From Bacteroidetes bacterium OLB10 (GTDB lineage: Bacteria > Bacteroidota > Bacteroidia > AKYH767-A > OLB10), in NCBI GenBank assembly GCA_001567275.1, contig LNBX01000048.1:62001-126000 (forward strand): DNA of 64,000 nucleotides, in the 5' to 3' direction. The number at the start of each line of letters is the position of its first letter. Position 1 is the first letter of the stretch. The notes beneath the pieces are model-generated. The model ran no database searches. It was not told the origin of the DNA and saw only the letters and a program-made list of their open reading frames with translations. Made by a program: the position numbers and the translations under genes. Shown here in pieces: positions 63,396-64,000 of the stretch.

Positions 63396-64000
63396 CTAAA
63401 ACCGGTATCCTATAGAAAAGCTAAGCAATTGATAGAAGCCCACATAAAATGTCTCTGACCTGGTATCGGAATTGCCCTCTATCACAGGAATGTCATTTAC
63501 TTTTTTAAAATTAAAGTGATACAAAGCAGGTGCAATTTTAGTTGAAAACACAAACCTGTCGAACGGCACATAATAACAGCCCAAAACAACTGCTATTCCT
63601 GTATTATGATAATTGCGCAAAGCACCGTTATCATACGCTCTTTTATTTACTATATGAAACAAGGTTGAACCATATAACAATCCAAATACAGGTTTGGTAG
63701 AACCCGCCAGAAAACCTGCATGAAAACCATAACGGGTAACACCATCCTTAGCTGGAAACAAAAAGTTGATACCTGCCAGTGCACGAACTCTTTCACCGGC
63801 AACAATAGAATAAGTAATACTTTCATGCATCAAAAATTCCTGCCCCTGAGGTTTATTTATGTAAGGAATGATTCTGCTTACTGTGATATCAATGCCGTTA
63901 TACCGTTGCTTATGGTGTCCGTTAATACGCTGTGCCTGCAGATTAAGTGGAATACTTAACCACAAAAACATACCTGCCAAAACCAAGCTGATGAAATTCA
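63396..64000 (-). CDS. Exported protein of unknown function (5' end at window edge)
   Basis: About 200 residues with a signal peptide ending NLQAQ. The frame is open to the right edge, where the last two bases read TG on the minus strand followed by AAT-TTC-ATC-AGC-TTG; the likely start ATG or GTG therefore has its first base just outside the window. The mature protein alternates hydrophobic and polar residues and contains HAGFLAGSTKPVFGLLYG and FYQLLSFSIGYRF, ending in an aromatic residue, which suggests a small outer-membrane beta-barrel. No family recognised. Confidence 0.7.
   Translation of the reverse strand, partial: NFISLVLAGMFLWLSIPLNLQAQRINGHHKQRYNGIDITVSRIIPYINKPQGQEFLMHESITYSIVAGERVRALAGINFLFPAKDGVTRYGFHAGFLAGSTKPVFGLLYGSTLFHIVNKRAYDNGALRNYHNTGIAVVLGCYYVPFDRFVFSTKIAPALYHFNFKKVNDIPVIEGNSDTRSETFYVGFYQLLSFSIGYRF

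Noticed and set aside
1-64000. Mobile element, prophage or defence island
   Set aside because: No transposase, integrase, phage structural, restriction or toxin-antitoxin genes were found, and the gene order is that of a stable chromosomal region.

Overview
The window is AT-rich chromosomal DNA from a member of the Bacteroidota. Evidence for the phylum: a type IX secretion (T9SS) C-terminal sorting domain on a large repeat protein, an HU-CCDC81/SPOR protein, paired OmpH/Skp genes beside bamA and uppS, LytTR/LytS two-component genes, fused E1 alpha/beta ketoacid dehydrogenase, KorAB without a ferredoxin subunit, and many start sites preceded by the Bacteroidota -7 element TAnnTTTG. Genus cannot be told. 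I see no prophage, insertion sequence, CRISPR array or rRNA operon. One tRNA (Asp) is present.

Layout. 1-3720 (minus): tryptophanase, tyrosine phenol-lyase, norC and the start of norB, closely packed and probably one transcript read toward the left edge. 3885-11713: a membrane-anchored coiled-coil protein, tsaD, a very large TamB-type protein, and a frameshifted ATP-grasp-like gene. 11929-23968: housekeeping metabolism (acyl-CoA dehydrogenase, peptidase T, ketoacid dehydrogenase E1, peptide transporter, NrnA phosphoesterase, NDP kinase), an ECF sigma factor with a small downstream gene, a BamA/TamA-like outer-membrane protein and uracil-DNA glycosylase. 24375-36346: a surface-polysaccharide locus. 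GDP-L-fucose synthesis (gmd, fcl) faces away from a tightly spaced operon of Wzc-like kinase, ABC exporter, toroid protein, WecB epimerase, a FemAB-glycosyltransferase fusion and a NodB-type deacetylase. 36410-40425: SPOR protein, tRNA-Asp, a doxX-usp pair and a YitT membrane protein. 40476-47978 (minus): the outer-membrane biogenesis set uppS-bamA-ompH-ompH, and cyanophycin synthetase. 48054-56046: a T9SS cargo with eight CUB-like repeats, two envelope proteins, and a TPR histidine kinase with LytTR regulator. 56094-64000: an rRNA m5C methyltransferase, a frameshifted GT-C/TPR protein, a YgjV protein, korB-korA and an envelope protein running off the right edge.

Two things deserve most attention. 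First, the promoters of the tna-tpl-nor genes and of the doxX-usp pair, 36 kb apart, each carry a TGAC-N4-GTCA palindrome centred about 42 bases before the predicted transcription start, the class II position of a CRP/FNR-family activator. This suggests a shared oxygen- or nitric-oxide-responsive regulon linking aromatic amino-acid breakdown, NO reduction and universal stress protein. Second, four genes are each split by a single-base frame change at a homopolymer run. Each becomes one full-length protein if one base is added or removed, so they are either systematic sequencing errors or sites of slippage.

Where a -7 element lies between two candidate starts I used it to choose the start; several starts here are therefore shorter than the longest open frame.
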